NCBI RefSeq assembly: GCF_947495995.1 | Contig: NZ_CANMAX010000003.1 | Location: forward strand, 124,001-188,000 | Source of the DNA: an uncultured Tenacibaculum sp. | Lineage (GTDB): Bacteria; Bacteroidota; Bacteroidia; Flavobacteriales; Flavobacteriaceae | Length of the DNA stretch: 64,000 nucleotides | Direction: 5' to 3' | In this document: positions 33,515 through 42,514 of the stretch, one piece after another | Numbering within the stretch: position 1 is the stretch's first letter | How the letters are laid out: every line of letters begins with the position of its first letter | Translations under genes and position numbers: made by a program | The notes under the pieces: model-generated | What the model saw: the letters and a program-made list of their open reading frames with translations, nothing else | What the model was told of the DNA's origin: nothing | The model's database searches: none

Positions 33515-36500
33515 ATGAAACAATTAACCTCAATCAAACTAACGATAGCAGCATTGCTGCTATCGTGTAACTTTTCAGTCGTAAAGGCTCAAGAGTTGTA
33601 CGAATTATCTCAGAAAGAGAACTTAAAAGTCAAAAAGTTAAAACGTCTGGGAGAAAAATATTACGAAACCCATAGCAAAGGTAAAGGCAGCGGATTTAAA
33701 TTATTCATGCGAAACTTATATTGGGCAAAACGTAATCAAGATGCCAATGGTCGTGTTTTTAGCGATCGACAAGTTGTAGATGAATGTGAGAAATTTAACA
33801 AACAATATAACACAAAAGAAATTCAATCTAGACAAGCGCGAAATGTAAATGGATGGAAAGAATTAGGTCCTTTTAACTGGACAAGAACTAGAAGCTGGTC
33901 TCCAGGTTTAGGTAGAATAGTTTCTATAGCTGTAGAACCAAACCAACAAAGTATTATTTACGCAGGTTCTCCTGGAGGTGGTATTTGGAAAACCACAAAC
34001 AGAGGTTCGTCTTGGACTCCTCTTGGTGATAATATGACAAATATGTCTATTTGGTCTATCGCTATAGATCCAACAAATTCTAACACTGTATATCTTGGAA
34101 ATTCAGCTGGACAGATTATGAGATCTACCAATGGAGGTTCGTCTTGGTCGCAGATTTATCGTGTAAGTGGAACACCAAGAAGAATTTTAATTCACCCAAA
34201 TGGAAGTACAATTTTCATTGGAACTTCTAGAGCTTTATATCGTTCAACAAATAAAGGGGCTAGTTTTTCTTCAGTATTGAATGCTAATTCAGAAGATGTA
34301 GAGTTTAAACCAGGAAATACAAACGTAGTTTATGCCTGCGGAAGCAGTTTTTACAAGTCTACCAATGGCGGTGCTTCTTTTAGTAGAATTACTAGCGGTT
34401 TAAGTCATACAGAACGTATGAAAATGGCAGTAACTCCTGCGAATCCAAATCTTGTGTATTTAGTACAAAAAAGAGGAAGTAGTTTTGGTTATGTGTACAG
34501 ATCTACAAATAGCGGATCTAGTTTTTCTACAAGATCAAGTTACCAAACAGTTTCTACAAACGATGTGTATTTTACTCAAGCTTCTAGAGATATGGCAATC
34601 ACAGTTTCTAACACAAATGAAAATGAAGTTCATGTAGGAGGAATGGACTATTCAAGATCTTTAGATGGTGGAGTTTCATTTACAAAGTTAGCTTCTTGGA
34701 GTAGTCCAGGCGATAGATCATATGTTCATGCTGATATTGAAGTAATGCAATATATCAATGGAACCATTTATGTAGGTAGTGACGGTGGAATTTTCAGAAG
34801 TTCAGATCGTGGAAATAACATGCGTGATCTAACTCAAGGAGGATTAGCTGTTCGTCAATATTATAGAATAGGTGGTTCTGCTACAGATGCAAACATGATC
34901 GTCGGAGGAGCTCAAGATAATGGAACAAATATTATGAAAGGTTCTAATCGTCAATTTATCGAATGGTTAGGAGCAGACGGAATGGAATGTTTTATTGATC
35001 ATAAGAATAGAAATGTAGTTTATGGAACTGTTCAGTTTGGTAGCTTATATAAAAGTACTGACGGAGGAAATAGTATCGGAAATATTAGTAAACCTGGAAA
35101 CTTTAGTGGAGAATGGGTAACACCATTTACTATGGATCCTATTGATAATAACAAAATTTACGTTGGATATAGAGATTTATATAGAAGTAATAACGGAGGA
35201 AGAAGTGGAAGTTGGACAAACATTACTTCTAGAATAAATGTTGGTGGTAATTTAGATGAAATAGCGATCGCAAAATCGAATAATAATTACATCTATATTG
35301 CTCAAGAAGGAAGAGTTTGGAGAACTAAAAACGGACAAAGTAGTAGTCCGACTTGGACAGAAGTAAGTAATTTTAGAGGTGATGTAAATTTTATTACTGT
35401 TGATCCAAATAATCCAGAAAGAGTTGCTATTGCTGCTACTGGTTCAAGAATATATGTTTCTACAAATGCGGGAACTGACTGGACAAACATCAGAGGTAAT
35501 TTACCAAATATTGCAGCTCAATGTTTAGTTTTTGATGATACAAGTAAAAACGGACTTTACGTAGGAATGCAATCTGGTGTTTATTATACAAACGACGATT
35601 TAAGTTCTTGGGTGTCGTTTTCAAAAAATCTTCCAGGTGTTCAAACTACCGATTTAGAAATTCATTACGGAACAAGAAAACTTCGTTTGGCTACTTACGG
35701 AAGAGGTATTTGGGAATCTGATTTATACAGTGAAGATAATACCGACACTAAAATCAATCCACCAAGTGATTTAGCAGCTTCTTTAAATGAAAGAAATGTA
35801 ACATTAACTTGGAAAGACAATTCGAATAACGAATCTGGTTTCACAATTCAAAGAAACGATGGTCAAGGATTCAGTAGAGTTGATTATGTAAATGACTTAA
35901 CTACTTATACAGATGAAAATCTTGCTGATGGAACTTATACTTATCGAGTAAGAGCTTATGATAATTCAGATTATTCTGATTTCTCTAATGTTGTTGAAGT
36001 AAAAGTAAATGACAATTCAAACGAACCAGATATCAAAGAAGATTGTATTGGTTGTGTAGTTTACGATACCAATAGTGAAGAAACTACAAACGCAGATCAT
36101 GCTAAAGAAAGAGCTGCAGATGGTGATCCGAATACTTATTGGCATTCGAATTGGTATGATGATAATACATCGCATCCACATTTTATTGCGATAGATTTAG
36201 GAAAAGAAAAAGAGCTAGTTGGTTTTTCATATCAAGGTCGTCAATCAGGAACTACAGGAATGGTTAAAGAATATATTCTTTTTGGTTGGGATGGAAGTAA
36301 TTGGAAGCAACTTTCAACAGGATCATTTCAAAAATCAACATTAAAGCAATCTGCAGATTTCGAACAATTCAAAACACGCTATTTATATTTTAGAGCACTT
36401 TCTGAAGTAGATGGTAAAAGATGGGCTTCTGTTGCTGAGTTTTCAGTAAAATACATAGAAACCCCAAACGTTGTAAGTCAAGCAGAAGGGACAGATGAAG

Positions 36501-36796
36501 TTGCTCCAGTTGTTTCAGAAAATGAAACTCCACCAAATGTAGATTTACAAGATTTTGAAGGAATAAAAGTTTTTCCAATTCCATTTAAAGACAAACTAAT
36601 TGTTAAAGGAATTCCATCGAAAAAATCAGCTAGAAACTTAAAGTTGATAGGTGTTAATGGTAAAGTTTTACCGATAGGAAAAGTGTACGATGGAGAAAAC
36701 TTAATTATTAACGTGAATACTATTTCAACAGGTTTTTATATACTTCAGTTCGAAGATGGCAAAACCATGAGATCAATTAAAGTATTTAAAAAGTAA
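33515..36796 (+). CDS. Secreted BNR/sortilin-like beta-propeller protein with FN3, discoidin domain and T9SS signal
   Basis: A 1093-residue protein: signal peptide (to about 25), a helical N-terminal region (to about 110), a long propeller of BNR/VPS10-type repeats (about 110-735; GGGIWKTTNRGSSWT, STDGGNS, STNAGTDWT and similar), an FN3 domain (about 746-830; LAASLNERNVTLTWKD), an F5/8 type C (discoidin) domain (about 842-980; WHSNWYDD, FIAIDLGKEKELVGF) and a C-terminal T9SS sorting domain (about 1010-1093; GIKVFPIPFKDKLIVKG). Propellers of this kind occur in glycosidases, sialidases and protein-binding cargo; no catalytic motif is clear. Next to the metalloprotease, probably co-expressed. 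Confidence 0.88.
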   Translation: MKQLTSIKLTIAALLLSCNFSVVKAQELYELSQKENLKVKKLKRLGEKYYETHSKGKGSGFKLFMRNLYWAKRNQDANGRVFSDRQVVDECEKFNKQYNTKEIQSRQARNVNGWKELGPFNWTRTRSWSPGLGRIVSIAVEPNQQSIIYAGSPGGGIWKTTNRGSSWTPLGDNMTNMSIWSIAIDPTNSNTVYLGNSAGQIMRSTNGGSSWSQIYRVSGTPRRILIHPNGSTIFIGTSRALYRSTNKGASFSSVLNANSEDVEFKPGNTNVVYACGSSFYKSTNGGASFSRITSGLSHTERMKMAVTPANPNLVYLVQKRGSSFGYVYRSTNSGSSFSTRSSYQTVSTNDVYFTQASRDMAITVSNTNENEVHVGGMDYSRSLDGGVSFTKLASWSSPGDRSYVHADIEVMQYINGTIYVGSDGGIFRSSDRGNNMRDLTQGGLAVRQYYRIGGSATDANMIVGGAQDNGTNIMKGSNRQFIEWLGADGMECFIDHKNRNVVYGTVQFGSLYKSTDGGNSIGNISKPGNFSGEWVTPFTMDPIDNNKIYVGYRDLYRSNNGGRSGSWTNITSRINVGGNLDEIAIAKSNNNYIYIAQEGRVWRTKNGQSSSPTWTEVSNFRGDVNFITVDPNNPERVAIAATGSRIYVSTNAGTDWTNIRGNLPNIAAQCLVFDDTSKNGLYVGMQSGVYYTNDDLSSWVSFSKNLPGVQTTDLEIHYGTRKLRLATYGRGIWESDLYSEDNTDTKINPPSDLAASLNERNVTLTWKDNSNNESGFTIQRNDGQGFSRVDYVNDLTTYTDENLADGTYTYRVRAYDNSDYSDFSNVVEVKVNDNSNEPDIKEDCIGCVVYDTNSEETTNADHAKERAADGDPNTYWHSNWYDDNTSHPHFIAIDLGKEKELVGFSYQGRQSGTTGMVKEYILFGWDGSNWKQLSTGSFQKSTLKQSADFEQFKTRYLYFRALSEVDGKRWASVAEFSVKYIETPNVVSQAEGTDEVAPVVSENETPPNVDLQDFEGIKVFPIPFKDKLIVKGIPSKKSARNLKLIGVNGKVLPIGKVYDGENLIINVNTISTGFYILQFEDGKTMRSIKVFKK

Positions 36797-36804
36797 TAAA
36801 TTTA

Positions 36805-36838
36805 AAAGCCTCGGTAATTATACCGAGGCTTTGTTTTT
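36805..36838. terminator. Bidirectional terminator between T9SS operon and 36837 gene
   Basis: Perfect 12-base stem AAAGCCTCGGTA / TACCGAGGCTTT with a four-base loop and TTTTTAT on the plus side; A-rich upstream would serve the minus-strand gene, whose stop codon lies 4 bases beyond the stem. Confidence 0.9.
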
Positions 36839-37343
36839 ATATTTTTTTGATGATTTTTCTCTCAATCTTTTTAGGCTTTTCTGGTGGTTTTCTGTTTCCA
36901 GGAAAAACTAAAGATGTACTCGAAAATGTAGTTCCAAAGTTTACATGTGCATAATAAACTTGACTTACGGCATCATACACTTGATCTTCTGTCAATTCTT
37001 TTAAAGGATGTATAAAAACTGCCCATAAAATATTATCCGAAATGGCATATTTTACATCTAAAGCAGTATGAAAATTAGCCATTAAAGAAGCCGTTTTTAA
37101 TTCTTCATTTAACTTATCACTTTCTCCAATTGGCGAAATTATTCGCATTCTATTGTGCGTAGAGTCGGCTATAGTTATAAAAGGAACATCTCTAATAATA
37201 AAACGCCATTGTGGTTTTTGACTAATTATACTATCGCTTGCTCTTTCTAAAATTGTACCCAATTTTGTAAGTGTCATTTCCTGACTAGAAACTGATGCAG
37301 AAAAAGCAAGAATTAAAATTAATGAAGCATAGAGTTTTTTCAT
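36837..37343 (-). CDS. Secreted protein of unknown function
   Basis: A 168-residue protein with a signal peptide (to about residue 20, ASVSSQ) and no recognised domain. The mature part is mixed alpha/beta with a Lys/Pro-rich basic C-terminus (PPEKPKKIERKIIKKI). The block MANFHTALDVKYAISDNILWAVFIHPLKELTEDQVYDAV is distinctive but not one I can assign. It converges with the T9SS operon and lies upstream of nothing obvious; 68 bases separate it from the zinc peptidase gene. Confidence 0.65.
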   Translation of the reverse strand: MKKLYASLILILAFSASVSSQEMTLTKLGTILERASDSIISQKPQWRFIIRDVPFITIADSTHNRMRIISPIGESDKLNEELKTASLMANFHTALDVKYAISDNILWAVFIHPLKELTEDQVYDAVSQVYYAHVNFGTTFSSTSLVFPGNRKPPEKPKKIERKIIKKI

Positions 37344-37411
37344 AAGTAGAATTTTCTCTTTCGACGAATAAAAAATACTTCCCTTACATTAATAATAAAC
37401 TTATTTAAAAC

Positions 37412-38116
37412 TTAATCATCTCTATTGGCAGCCATTAACTTCATTACCCAGTATAATAGCATAGCTAAAGAACCAAGTGCAGCAACTAAATATGTTTTTG
37501 CAGCAGCTTTTAAAGCATCTTGTGCGCCAGCTAATTCTTCACGAGTAACCATATTTTTGTTTTTTAGCCAAGCTAAAGCTCTATTGCTAGCATCGTATTC
37601 TACAGGTAAAGTAACGAAACTAAATAATGTTGTAATACCAAATAAACCAACACCAACAGAAAGTACTAAGTATCCAAAACTAGATGTTAATCCTAATACT
37701 AATCCTACCATAATTAAAATGTTAGAAAACTTAGAGGCTACACCAACTAACGGGACAATGTTCGAACGCATAGTTAACCATTTGTAAGCTCGTGCATGTT
37801 GCACTGCATGTCCTACTTCGTGTGCGGCAACAGCGGCAGCGGCAGCATTTCTTTCATGATACACAACTTGACTTAAATTTACAGTTTTGTTCTGAGGATT
37901 ATAATGATCGGTTAATTTACCCGGAGTAGAAATTACTTTAACATCGTAAATACCGTGGTCAGCTAACATCTTTTCAGCTATTTCGGCACCGCTCATTCCA
38001 TTTCTTAATCGAATTCTAGAGTACTTATCAAACTTCTTTTTTAAAGAGTTGCTTACCGCACTACTTATTAAAGCAACGATACCAATAATTATATAATATC
38101 CGAAATCTACTATCAT
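37412..38116 (-). CDS. YugP-family zinc metallopeptidase
   Basis: A 234-residue integral membrane peptidase with one N-terminal helix, the zinc motif HEVGHAVQHA (HEXXH) at about residue 99, and two further hydrophobic segments (about 122-165) and a C-terminal helix (about 205-228). The order SGAEIAEKMLADHGI, TPGKLTDHYNP and then HEVGHA is characteristic of the neutral zinc metallopeptidase family (YugP, PF04298-type). Role unknown; presumed membrane protein turnover. Divergent from the asparaginase gene. Confidence 0.88.
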   Translation of the reverse strand: MIVDFGYYIIIGIVALISSAVSNSLKKKFDKYSRIRLRNGMSGAEIAEKMLADHGIYDVKVISTPGKLTDHYNPQNKTVNLSQVVYHERNAAAAAVAAHEVGHAVQHARAYKWLTMRSNIVPLVGVASKFSNILIMVGLVLGLTSSFGYLVLSVGVGLFGITTLFSFVTLPVEYDASNRALAWLKNKNMVTREELAGAQDALKAAAKTYLVAALGSLAMLLYWVMKLMAANRDD

Positions 38117-38196
38117 AGTTGTACTTTTTTATTTTTTATAATTCTATTCTTTCTTAGTTTGATAAATTTACAACATAAATTATTCCATAATTAAAA

Positions 38197-39249
38197 ATGG
38201 AATTAAAAGTTGACAAAATGGCAAACAATCCTACTATTCTATTAGTATATACAGGAGGAACCATAGGTATGGTTAAAGATTATAAAACAAATGCGTTAAG
38301 AGCATTTGACTTTAGTCAGATTCTGGAAAAAATTCCAGAATTGAAACAATTAAATTGTGAAATCGACACCATTTCGTTCGAAGAGCCAATCGATTCTTCG
38401 AATATGAATACCAGTTATTACATAAATATAGCGGAAATTATTGCGAAAAATTATAATGCTTATGATGGTTTTGTAGTTTTAACGGGATCTGATACTATGT
38501 CTTATATTTCTTCAGCAGTAAGTTTTATGTTCGAGAATTTACAAAAGCCAGTAATTTTCACAGGGTCACAATTACCAATTGGAGATTTAAGAACAGATGC
38601 TAAAGAAAATTTAATTACTTCAATAGAAATAGCATGCGCATCAGAAAATGGAGAACCAATAATTCAAGAAGTTGGTTTATATTTTGAATATAAATTATAC
38701 AGAGCTAATAGAACAACCAAAATCAATGCAGAACAGTTCGAAGCTTTTTCATCTATGAACTATCCACCGTTAGCTGAAAGCGGTGTGCATTTATCGTTTA
38801 ATAAACACTTATTACTTCGAAATGAATCTAAAAATTCAAAACTGATTTTTAGAAAAAACTTGGTTGAAGATATTGTAATTCTAAAACTATTTCCAGGTAT
38901 CACTTCTAAAGTTGTTGAAGCTATAGTAAGCGTTCCAAATTTAAAAGGATTAATACTAGAAAGTTATGGTTCAGGAAATGCACCAACAGAAGCATGGTTC
39001 ATAAATTTAATTCAAGAAACTATCAATAAAGGAGTTCGAGTAGTAAATGTAACTCAATGTGCTGGAGGTAGTGTTATTCTTGGGTTGTATGAAACTAGTA
39101 CAGACCTTAAAGACATGGGGATTATCAACGGAAAAGATATTACAACAGAAACTGCCGTTGCTAAGATGATGTATTTACTTGGTGAAGATTTAACAGAAGA
39201 AAGGTTCAAGTATTATTTTGAAACTCCATTACGAGGAGAGATTTCATAA
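38197..39249 (+). CDS. ansA: Type I L-asparaginase
   Basis: Hydrolyses L-asparagine to aspartate and ammonia; no signal peptide, so cytoplasmic (type I). The 350-residue protein has the catalytic VYTGGTIGM with nucleophilic Thr and LTGSDTMSY with the second Thr and Asp, plus GSQLPIGDLRTDAKENL. Two in-frame starts are possible; the ATG at 38218 gives the usual MANNPTILLVYTGGTIG start, while 38197 gives seven extra residues. I report 38197 as the outer limit. Confidence 0.94.
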   Translation: MELKVDKMANNPTILLVYTGGTIGMVKDYKTNALRAFDFSQILEKIPELKQLNCEIDTISFEEPIDSSNMNTSYYINIAEIIAKNYNAYDGFVVLTGSDTMSYISSAVSFMFENLQKPVIFTGSQLPIGDLRTDAKENLITSIEIACASENGEPIIQEVGLYFEYKLYRANRTTKINAEQFEAFSSMNYPPLAESGVHLSFNKHLLLRNESKNSKLIFRKNLVEDIVILKLFPGITSKVVEAIVSVPNLKGLILESYGSGNAPTEAWFINLIQETINKGVRVVNVTQCAGGSVILGLYETSTDLKDMGIINGKDITTETAVAKMMYLLGEDLTEERFKYYFETPLRGEIS

Positions 39250-39477
39250 ATTTATCATAATTCAATTATTGAATGTGTCAAAAACTTAAAGTATTTTAAC
39301 AATAACCGTTAATTTTCTTTACTGAACCAACATTTTTTTGTTAATTGGCAGTCTGAAAACTTGGGGTACATATATTTTTACAAAAAAATTATAACGGATG
39401 GTAAAAATAACTCCAGTTTTGACAATTTTAAAATTTGTATTTTTATCACGTTAACTATTTAAATTAATTATAACAAA

Positions 39478-40191
39478 ATGAAAAAAGCAGTAAATGTCCT
39501 AACACTTACAGGAATTATGTTCTTTGGGGCTATTCAGTCAACTTTTGCTCAGGAAGTTGAAAAAACTTTCCACCAAGACTTAAAACAACGTTTTATTGAA
39601 GGAGATCCTAAGTTTATGGGGATTGTTTTAGTTACTTTAATATTAGGTTTAGCTATTGCAATTGAAAGAATCATTTATTTAAACATGGCGACAACTAACA
39701 CTAAGAAATTAGTTGCTAAAGTTGACGACGCTTTAAGTTCAGGTGGTGTAGAGGCTGCTAAAGAAGTATGTAGAAATACTAAAGGACCAATCGCTTCAAT
39801 TTTCTACCAAGGTTTAGAAAGAGCAGACGAAGGTTTAGATGCTGCTGAAAAAGCTGTAGTAGGATATGGTGGAGTTCAAATGGGATTATTAGAGAAGAAC
39901 ATCTCTTGGTTATCTTTATTTATCGCATTAGCACCGATGCTTGGGTTCATGGGAACGGTTATTGGTATGATCGAAGCCTTTGATAGAATTGCAGTTGCGA
40001 ATGATATCTCTCCAGCGGTAGTAGCAGGTGGTATTAAAATTGCACTTTTAACTACAGTATTTGGATTAGTAGTAGCAATTATCTTACAAATATTTTACAA
40101 CTATATCGTATCTAAAGTAGATAGTATAGTAAACAACATGGAAGACGCTTCAATTTCTTTAATTGATTTGTTAGCTAAGTACAAGAAATAA
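39478..40191 (+). CDS. exbB: ExbB/TolQ family proton channel protein
   Basis: A 237-residue MotA/TolQ/ExbB protein. The N-terminus has a signal-like helix (LTGIMFFGAIQSTFAQ) as is usual in Bacteroidota ExbB, followed by the three canonical helices (about 48-68, 140-165, 185-210). The second helix block (LFIALAPMLGFMGTVIGMI) and the third (KIALLTTVFGLVVAIILQI) are family signatures. First gene of exbB-orf-exbD-exbD; forms the proton-motive-force channel that energises TonB-type transport. An imperfect -7 element TATTTTTA precedes it (39438-39445). Confidence 0.94.
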   Translation: MKKAVNVLTLTGIMFFGAIQSTFAQEVEKTFHQDLKQRFIEGDPKFMGIVLVTLILGLAIAIERIIYLNMATTNTKKLVAKVDDALSSGGVEAAKEVCRNTKGPIASIFYQGLERADEGLDAAEKAVVGYGGVQMGLLEKNISWLSLFIALAPMLGFMGTVIGMIEAFDRIAVANDISPAVVAGGIKIALLTTVFGLVVAIILQIFYNYIVSKVDSIVNNMEDASISLIDLLAKYKK

Positions 40192-40204
40192 TAAAAGTTA
40201 GCAA

Positions 40205-40642
40205 ATGAATAATAGAATATTAACAATAATAGTAGGTATCATTATGGTTGTAGGCTTTGGTCTATATATCAACGTAATGATGACTGATGGAGAAGATAAA
40301 TTAGCTATCTCAGATGCATCAAGCCCTATGGTTATATTTGGTATAGTTATGTTTTTTGCTGCAGCAGCAATTGCAGTACTAGCATCTGTATTAGGTATAG
40401 CTAAGAACCCACAAGCACTTAAGAAAGCAGTTTTAGGACTGGGAGTTCTTGGAGTGATTTTATTAATTTCTTCTTTAGTTGCAGATTCAAACGAAGTTTT
40501 AGATGCAAATAAAGAAGTTATTGCAGAAGCTGGAAGTTCAGTTTCTAAATTAACAAGTACAGGAATCTGGTCAAGCCTTATCTTATTAGTAGTAGGTGGA
40601 GCATTCTTCGTATTTGATTTATTTAAAGGATTAATTAAATAA
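40205..40642 (+). CDS. Small membrane protein of the ExbB/ExbD cluster
   Basis: A 145-residue membrane protein with four predicted helices (about 5-25, 38-60, 72-90, 115-135) and no enzymatic motif. It lies 13 bases after exbB and 6 before exbD. A membrane protein at this position is common in Bacteroidota clusters of this kind; its role, perhaps stabilising the ExbB-ExbD complex, is not known. Confidence 0.85.
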   Translation: MNNRILTIIVGIIMVVGFGLYINVMMTDGEDKLAISDASSPMVIFGIVMFFAAAAIAVLASVLGIAKNPQALKKAVLGLGVLGVILLISSLVADSNEVLDANKEVIAEAGSSVSKLTSTGIWSSLILLVVGGAFFVFDLFKGLIK

Positions 40643-40648
40643 TTAAAC

Positions 40649-41281
40649 ATGGCAAGAAGAGAAAACCCAGAAATTAATGCAGGTTCGATGGCAGATATAG
40701 CCTTCTTGCTACTTATCTTTTTCCTTGTAACAACGACAATGGATGTAGATTCAGGAATTTCTAAGAAATTAGCTGAGAAACCTCCAAAAGATTACGATCC
40801 ACCAAAAATTAAGGATAAAAATATCTTTCAAATAAGTATTAATAAAAACAATGACTTATTTGTTGATGGTGATGTATTAGAGTTAAAAGATTTGAAGACA
40901 GCTGCTCTTAAGTTTATTGACAATGGTGGAGGTACAGGTAACCCAATGCCAGGAGAAGAAGCTGGAAAAGAGTGTGATTATTGTTCAGGTGAAAGAAACC
41001 CTGATTCGTCAGATCACCCAAATAAAGCAATTATTTCTATTGAAAGTGATAGAGCTGCCGACTACGGTACTTACGTTACAATTCAAAATGAATTATTAAG
41101 TGCTTATTCTGAACTAAGAAATAAATTATGTCAGAAAAAATTTGGTACATCTTTCACAGAACTTGAAGAAGCATATAAGAAATCAGGACGTAAAGATCAG
41201 GATCTAAAGAAGAAGGTAGAAACTATAAAGAATAGCTACCCTCAGATTATTACCGACTTGGATTCTAGTGACGGAAATTAA
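40649..41281 (+). CDS. exbD: ExbD/TolR family biopolymer transport protein (long form)
   Basis: A 210-residue ExbD-type protein, longer than the usual 140. N-terminal membrane helix with AGSMADIAFLLLIFFLVTTTM, including the Asp that is needed for proton translocation in ExbD. The periplasmic domain carries an extra loop (about 95-120) with a Cys pair (ECDYCSG). The C-terminal part is Lys/Asp-rich. It is followed by a second ExbD gene (18-base gap). Confidence 0.92.
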   Translation: MARRENPEINAGSMADIAFLLLIFFLVTTTMDVDSGISKKLAEKPPKDYDPPKIKDKNIFQISINKNNDLFVDGDVLELKDLKTAALKFIDNGGGTGNPMPGEEAGKECDYCSGERNPDSSDHPNKAIISIESDRAADYGTYVTIQNELLSAYSELRNKLCQKKFGTSFTELEEAYKKSGRKDQDLKKKVETIKNSYPQIITDLDSSDGN

Positions 41282-41299
41282 ATTATAAAACATTGTATT

Positions 41300-41773
41300 A
41301 TGTCTAAATTTAAAAAGAAAAAATCAGGTCAACAGGCCATTTCGACAGCATCTTTACCGGATATCGTATTTATGTTATTATTCTTCTTCATGGTAACTAC
41401 AGTAATGAGAGAAACTGATCTTAGGATAGACAGTCCTCGTTTACCTAGTGCAACTGAAGTTAAGAAATTAGAGCATAAAAGTTTAGTAAGTACAATCTAC
41501 GTTGGTAGAGCGAAAGATACTGATAAATGGGGTGGGAAATATAATAGAATTCAATTGAATGATAAGATAGCTACTCCAGAAGAGATTCCTGCTTTTATAC
41601 TTAATGAGAGATCTAATGTAAGTGAAGAGGAAGTTAAGTTTATGACAACTTCTATAAAGGCAGATAAAGAATCGAATGTAGGTACACTTACTGATATTCG
41701 TTTCCAATTAAGAGAAGTAAATGCACTTAAATTGAGTTTATCTACTCAAAAAGGAAGTAGCATTAAAAAATAA
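41300..41773 (+). CDS. exbD: ExbD/TolR family biopolymer transport protein (short form)
   Basis: A 157-residue ExbD-type protein with the membrane helix STASLPDIVFMLLFFFMVTTVM (helix around residues 17-36, split here only as recognised), again with the conserved Asp after Pro. The periplasmic domain is shorter than its partner's and ends in LSLSTQKGSSIKK. Two distinct ExbD proteins per ExbB is the usual Bacteroidota arrangement and probably gives heteromeric or alternative complexes. Confidence 0.92.
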   Translation: MSKFKKKKSGQQAISTASLPDIVFMLLFFFMVTTVMRETDLRIDSPRLPSATEVKKLEHKSLVSTIYVGRAKDTDKWGGKYNRIQLNDKIATPEEIPAFILNERSNVSEEEVKFMTTSIKADKESNVGTLTDIRFQLREVNALKLSLSTQKGSSIKK

Positions 41774-41796
41774 GAAACATCGTTTCTTAGTATTAT

Positions 41797-41834
41797 AAAA
41801 AAGAGCAATATTTATATTGCTCTTTTTTATTTTT
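41797..41834 (+). terminator. Terminator after the exb operon
   Basis: Fourteen-base stem AAAAAAGAGCAATA / TATTGCTCTTTTTT with a short loop, followed by a T-rich run. A small extra hairpin (AAGAAAC / GTTTCTT) overlaps the stop region just upstream. Confidence 0.88.
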
Positions 41835-41854
41835 GTAATCATAATTCAAAGTCT

Positions 41855-42514
41855 ATGAAACATCTATTTTACATTTTCATTTTTACTTGTAGTTTTTGTT
41901 ATGCACAGATTGATTCTTTAAAAATAGGGGATAAGTATTTAGAAGATCAATTGTATCTTGGAGTGAGTTATGATTTAATGTTAAATCAACCTAAAGGAAC
42001 TCCTAGTACAAGTTTCTCATACAGTTTATCTGTTGGTTATATTAGAGATTTTCCTTTAAATACAAGAGGAAATTTCGCTTTAGGAGCTGGTTTAGGTTAT
42101 GGTTTTAATTCTTTTAATCATGGAATTCAAGTGGTGGATGAAAATACAATTCAAATAGGAAATGATGTTTCATCAAATAAATTAAGATTACATAATTTGG
42201 AAATACCAATTCAAATTAGATGGAGAACTTCTGATGCGGTCACTTATTCTTTTTGGAGAGTTTATGCAGGAGTAAAAATGACCTATAATTTCTCGAATAA
42301 TTTCTCATACAATCTAAATAATAACGCTTTTCAGTTTAGTAATATTCCTATTTATAATCGATTTCAAACAGGTTTAGATTTATCAGTAGGTTACGGAACT
42401 TTTAACTTCTATATGTATTATGGTTTAACTCCAGTTTATAAAGATGTAATGATAAATAATGAAAGTGTTAACTCAAATATTATTAAACTAGGACTTATTT
42501 TCTACATTTTATAG
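41855..42514 (+). CDS. Porin-like outer-membrane beta-barrel protein
   Basis: A 219-residue secreted protein with signal peptide (to about 17, FCYAQ) and alternating strands (LYLGVSYDLML, FSYSLSVGYIRDF, GAGLGYGFNSF, FNFYMYYGLTPVY) ending in the aromatic/hydrophobic FYIL. This fits the outer_membrane_beta-barrel (PorT-like) superfamily. Probably transcribed on its own after the terminator. It converges with the PAP2-like gene with no bases between the stops. Confidence 0.82.
   Translation: MKHLFYIFIFTCSFCYAQIDSLKIGDKYLEDQLYLGVSYDLMLNQPKGTPSTSFSYSLSVGYIRDFPLNTRGNFALGAGLGYGFNSFNHGIQVVDENTIQIGNDVSSNKLRLHNLEIPIQIRWRTSDAVTYSFWRVYAGVKMTYNFSNNFSYNLNNNAFQFSNIPIYNRFQTGLDLSVGYGTFNFYMYYGLTPVYKDVMINNESVNSNIIKLGLIFYIL

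Noticed and set aside
39438..39445. TATTTTTA before exbB as promoter
   Set aside because: It has one mismatch and only 16 bases to the nearest TTG; I mention it with exbB but do not list it as a separate feature.
40198..40650. 150-codon minus-strand frame inside the exb cluster
   Set aside because: It mirrors the well-supported small membrane protein gene on the plus strand.
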